Assembly: GCA_964425275.1 (NCBI GenBank)
Contig: CAYRLZ010000022.1
Coordinates: forward strand, 1 to 23,981
Direction: 5' to 3'
DNA from: CAYRLZ01 sp964425275
GTDB taxonomy: Bacteria; Hydrothermota; Tepidihabitantia; Tepidihabitantales; JBDRVQ01
Length of the DNA: 23,981 bases
Part shown: piece by piece, positions 23,398 through 23,981 of the stretch
How positions within the stretch are numbered: position 1 is the first letter of the stretch
Layout of the letters: each line of letters begins with the position of its first letter
The notes under the pieces: model-generated
Told to the model about the DNA's origin: nothing
What the model saw: only the letters and a program-made list of their open reading frames with translations
Databases searched by the model: none
Translations under genes and position numbers: made by a program

Positions 23398-23981
23398 TCA
23401 GTCTGGGCCATCGTCCAACCTTTCTACCTGAAATAGAACCAATAATAAGATTCCCAATAGAACCCCGAAAATAGAATTAAGGCACTTAATACCATCCCCC
23501 ATAGGATTAAGGGAGAGATACAAGGAAAGGTACAGGGAGATGATTAGAGAGCCTATCAGGGAGCCGAACAGGAAGAGATAGAGAAGGAGACTAAGAAAGG
23601 GTAAGAGAAAGAGCAAGATAAGAAGGCAGGGAAAGGGATTAGGTAAAGGATAGAGTAAGGGACAGAGTAAGAGACCAAGTAAGGCATTAAGTAAGGGATA
23701 GGGTAAGCGGTAGAGGGAACGATACCCTAAAAGAAAGGAAAAATCCGATAAGTCCTGTAAAATCAAAAACTTAAAGGCAAAATGACCTGATAAAAAGGTT
23801 TCTCCACAGGAAACTTTATCCATTAGAATCTGGATATTAACCTTTACTACGATGAGGATGAAACCAATAATAGGATTCTGAATAGGGCTCTTTATAGGAA
23901 AGAGAATAGCATCCCCAATAGCACTCTGAATAGGGCGGAGAATAGAACACCCAATAGGTAAGGGAATAGACCTCTCAATAG
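23398..23981 (-). CDS. Uncertain partial frame across the 12-bp array, low complexity
   Basis: One minus-strand frame is open from the window edge to a TGA at 23398, about 194 codons. It would encode a Leu/Ile/Pro-rich product with a period of four residues: [PAS]-I-x-x near the edge, x-P-L-L in the middle. I doubt it is a real gene. A 12-bp array keeps one frame open by itself, the wobble bases of the repeats are conserved as much as the others, and no start, ribosome site or family match is visible. If coding, it would be a repetitive, hydrophobic, membrane-like protein, broken here by the window edge. Confidence 0.2.
   Translation of the reverse strand, partial: IERSIPLPIGCSILRPIQSAIGDAILFPIKSPIQNPIIGFILIVVKVNIQILMDKVSCGETFLSGHFAFKFLILQDLSDFSFLLGYRSLYRLPYPLLNALLGLLLCPLLYPLPNPFPCLLILLFLLPFLSLLLYLFLFGSLIGSLIISLYLSLYLSLNPMGDGIKCLNSIFGVLLGILLLVLFQVERLDDGPD
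23432..23504 (+). repeat. Left block of the 12-bp-period array (AATAG type)
   Basis: AATA[G/A] occurs at 23432, 23444 and 23456 at exact 12-bp steps, then with slips at 23470, 23488 and 23500. It has the same AATAG core as the right block but is more degenerate. It starts about 115 nt upstream of the 3D-domain promoter. Confidence 0.6.
23506..23744 (+). repeat. Middle block of the array, 12-bp purine-rich unit GATAG-N-GTAAG-N
   Basis: Units recur every 12 bp; GTAA[G/A] lies at 23643, 23655, 23667, 23679, 23691 and 23703, with the weaker CTAAA at 23727. The preceding GATAG core is at 23577, 23649, 23697 and, varied, in between. The plus strand is overwhelmingly purine, so the block is a long polypurine-polypyrimidine tract. 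A one-base phase slip occurs between 23566 and 23577. Confidence 0.75.
23822..23981 (+). repeat. Right block of the array, AATAG-N7 repeated at exact 12-bp steps, running off the window
   Basis: AATAG occurs at 23869, 23881, 23905, 23917, 23929, 23941, 23953, 23965 and 23977 (TATAG at 23893): ten units, no slips. The 7-nt spacers all differ, and most end in all-pyrimidine or all-purine runs. Four weaker units extend left to 23822 (ATTAG, ATATT, ACTAC, ATGAA). The array is cut by the window edge, so its true length is unknown. A non-repetitive gap of about 75 nt separates it from the middle block. Confidence 0.88.

Noticed and set aside
23869..23981. CRISPR array
   Set aside because: The repeated core is 5 bp and the unit 12 bp; CRISPR repeats are 23-50 bp with spacers of similar length. 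No cas genes are present.
1..23981. tRNA or rRNA genes
   Set aside because: I looked for cloverleaf-like TTCRANNC blocks and rRNA consensus stretches in intergenic regions and saw none; coding density leaves little room.

Overview
The window looks like chromosomal DNA of a diderm (Gram-negative) bacterium of moderate-to-low GC. Two intact or near-intact C-terminal domains of the Por/type IX-like secretion-sorting kind, plus a third remnant, together with a TamA/TamB pair, lipoproteins and a tiny AURKAIP1/COX24-type basic protein, fit an FCB-like or candidate-phylum lineage such as WOR-3 (Stahlbacteria). That placement is inference; no rRNA gene or other decisive marker is present.

Layout: (1) 1-2550 is a decayed strip. 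It holds a terminator and C-terminal remnant of a secreted protein, an IS3-type transposase broken by in-frame stops, a secreted beta-propeller-like gene collapsed to its two ends and cut by an amber codon, and a possible antisense gene fragment. (2) 2552-5402 is the distal half of the spc ribosomal operon (rplR-rpsE-rpmD-rplO-secY) behind its own promoter. It is followed by a pyrimidine-nucleoside phosphorylase gene. rpsE seems to start with AUU. (3) 6894-10656, minus strand, holds a PPC/DUF296 protein, a 29-residue COX24-like protein, an HU-family protein, a FmdB-type zinc ribbon, a radical-SAM activase, a thioredoxin-like protein and a BNR-repeat secreted protein with a sorting domain. (4) 10711-19450, minus strand, is an envelope cluster read in the order tamA, tamB, priA, 5'-nucleotidase-like lipoprotein, ICMT-like methyltransferase. 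Its PriA lacks the usual helicase motifs. (5) 19559-22721, plus strand, is ftcD, a PHP phosphoesterase and a polysaccharide deacetylase, converging on a 3D-domain lipoprotein (22671-23282, minus). (6) 23432-23981 is a degenerate 12-bp-period repeat array that runs off the window.

Two themes cross regions. First, seven promoters with strong -35/-10 elements can be read directly. In six of them the -10 ends only 5-8 nt before the start codon, so the first gene of each operon is probably translated from a leaderless mRNA, whereas several downstream genes in operons carry strong GGAGG sites. Second, several proteins keep a family fold but appear to have lost catalytic residues (PriA, the 5'-nucleotidase-like lipoprotein). 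The least explained element is the 12-bp array at the right end.
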